Source: ANME-2 cluster archaeon
Lineage (GTDB): Archaea > Halobacteriota > Methanosarcinia > Methanosarcinales > Methanogasteraceae
Assembly: GCA_003601535.1 (NCBI GenBank)
Contig: PIXW01000199.1
Span: 1-5,257 of the forward strand
DNA: 5,257 bases
Direction: 5' to 3'
Position numbers and translations under genes: made by a program. A model generated the notes under the pieces. The model was not told the DNA's origin, searched no databases, and worked only from the letters and a program-made list of their open reading frames with translations. The stretch's first letter is position 1. Every line of letters begins with the position of its first letter. Of this stretch, positions 5,026-5,257 are shown one piece after another.

Positions 5026-5257
5026 ATGAACCTTGAACCCCACTACGACATTGCAATCGTCGGCGCAGGACCGTGCGGCGCAACAGCGGCACGATACGCA
5101 GCAGAAGGCGCAAGCGTGCTTTTGATCGATAAGAAAAAAACTATCGGCGTTCCTGTCCAGTGCGCAGGCTTTCTTCCAAAGTACGATGAACTCGAGGAAC
5201 TGATGCCTGATGCGGAGCTTCCTGACACGTTCCGGTATCCGGATAGCTGCGCGTACA
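5026..5257 (+). CDS. Geranylgeranyl reductase family FAD-dependent oxidoreductase, N-terminal part (3' end outside window)
   Basis: 77 codons are visible from ATG at 5026 to the window edge; full-length relatives have roughly 400 residues. The sequence opens with a Rossmann nucleotide-binding fold: YDIAIVGAGPCG (7-18, GxGxxG) for the FAD pyrophosphate, then an acidic residue at the end of strand two (LLID, Asp35) for the adenosine ribose. The following GVPVQCAGF (41-49) is typical of archaeal digeranylgeranylglycerophospholipid reductases, which saturate the isoprenoid chains of membrane lipids. Other members act on related polyprenyl substrates, so the exact substrate is not fixed by this fragment. 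It may be cotranscribed with the ATPase, given the 7-nt gap, but a link in function is not evident. Base composition is clearly more GC-rich than the end of the ATPase. It is probably a core gene next to an accessory region. Confidence 0.88.
   Translation, partial: MNLEPHYDIAIVGAGPCGATAARYAAEGASVLLIDKKKTIGVPVQCAGFLPKYDELEELMPDAELPDTFRYPDSCAY

Noticed and set aside
5043..5228. 61-codon open frame on the - strand at the right edge
   Set aside because: It is antisense to the conserved FAD-binding N-terminus of the reductase, and its Ser-rich product has no motif.
1..5257. CRISPR array, tRNA or rRNA genes
   Set aside because: No regularly spaced repeats, cloverleaf-like segment or rRNA-like stretch was seen. 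Nearly the whole window is accounted for by protein-coding genes.

Overview
The window looks like chromosomal DNA of a euryarchaeote, probably a methanogen or methane/alkane-oxidising relative (Methanosarcinales, Syntropharchaeia or ANME type). The signs are a geranylgeranyl-reductase-family gene (archaeal lipid saturation), a PGF-CTERM tail (archaeosortase sorting signal), an S-layer-type domain resembling Methanosarcina S-layer proteins, an archaeal PF01637-type ATPase, and strong GGAGG/GAGGTGAT ribosome binding sites. The lineage call is an inference from gene content; no rRNA is present.

Layout, all on the + strand: (1) 1-109, the last 35 codons of an ATPase paralogous to the one at 3951-5018; (2) 102-1445, a secreted 447-aa multidomain surface protein with a signal peptide, a lectin-like beta domain, a DUF11-like domain, a second beta domain and a PGW-type C-terminal sorting tail; (3) 1477-3852, a 791-aa VIT-VWA protein with an intact MIDAS, an N-terminal S-layer-like domain and a canonical PGF-CTERM tail; (4) 3851-3950, a short intergenic stretch with competing inverted repeats and a possible 29-codon ORF; (5) 3951-5018, a complete 355-aa P-loop ATPase; (6) 5026-5257, the 5' end of an FAD-dependent geranylgeranyl reductase, cut by the window edge.

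The two central genes are 31 bp apart, both encode exported proteins, and both end in an archaeosortase-type tail. They look like a co-expressed pair of cell-surface partners: an ITIH-like VIT-VWA adhesin or assembly protein and a putative carbohydrate- or protein-binding companion. They lie between two paralogous ATPases whose 3' ends share a 33-bp direct repeat identical at 30 positions. The ATPase-surface pair-ATPase arrangement is the most distinctive feature. The ATPase at 3951-5018 becomes AT-rich toward its 3' end, whereas the reductase directly after it is GC-rich. No RNA gene, CRISPR array, insertion sequence or convincing promoter was found.
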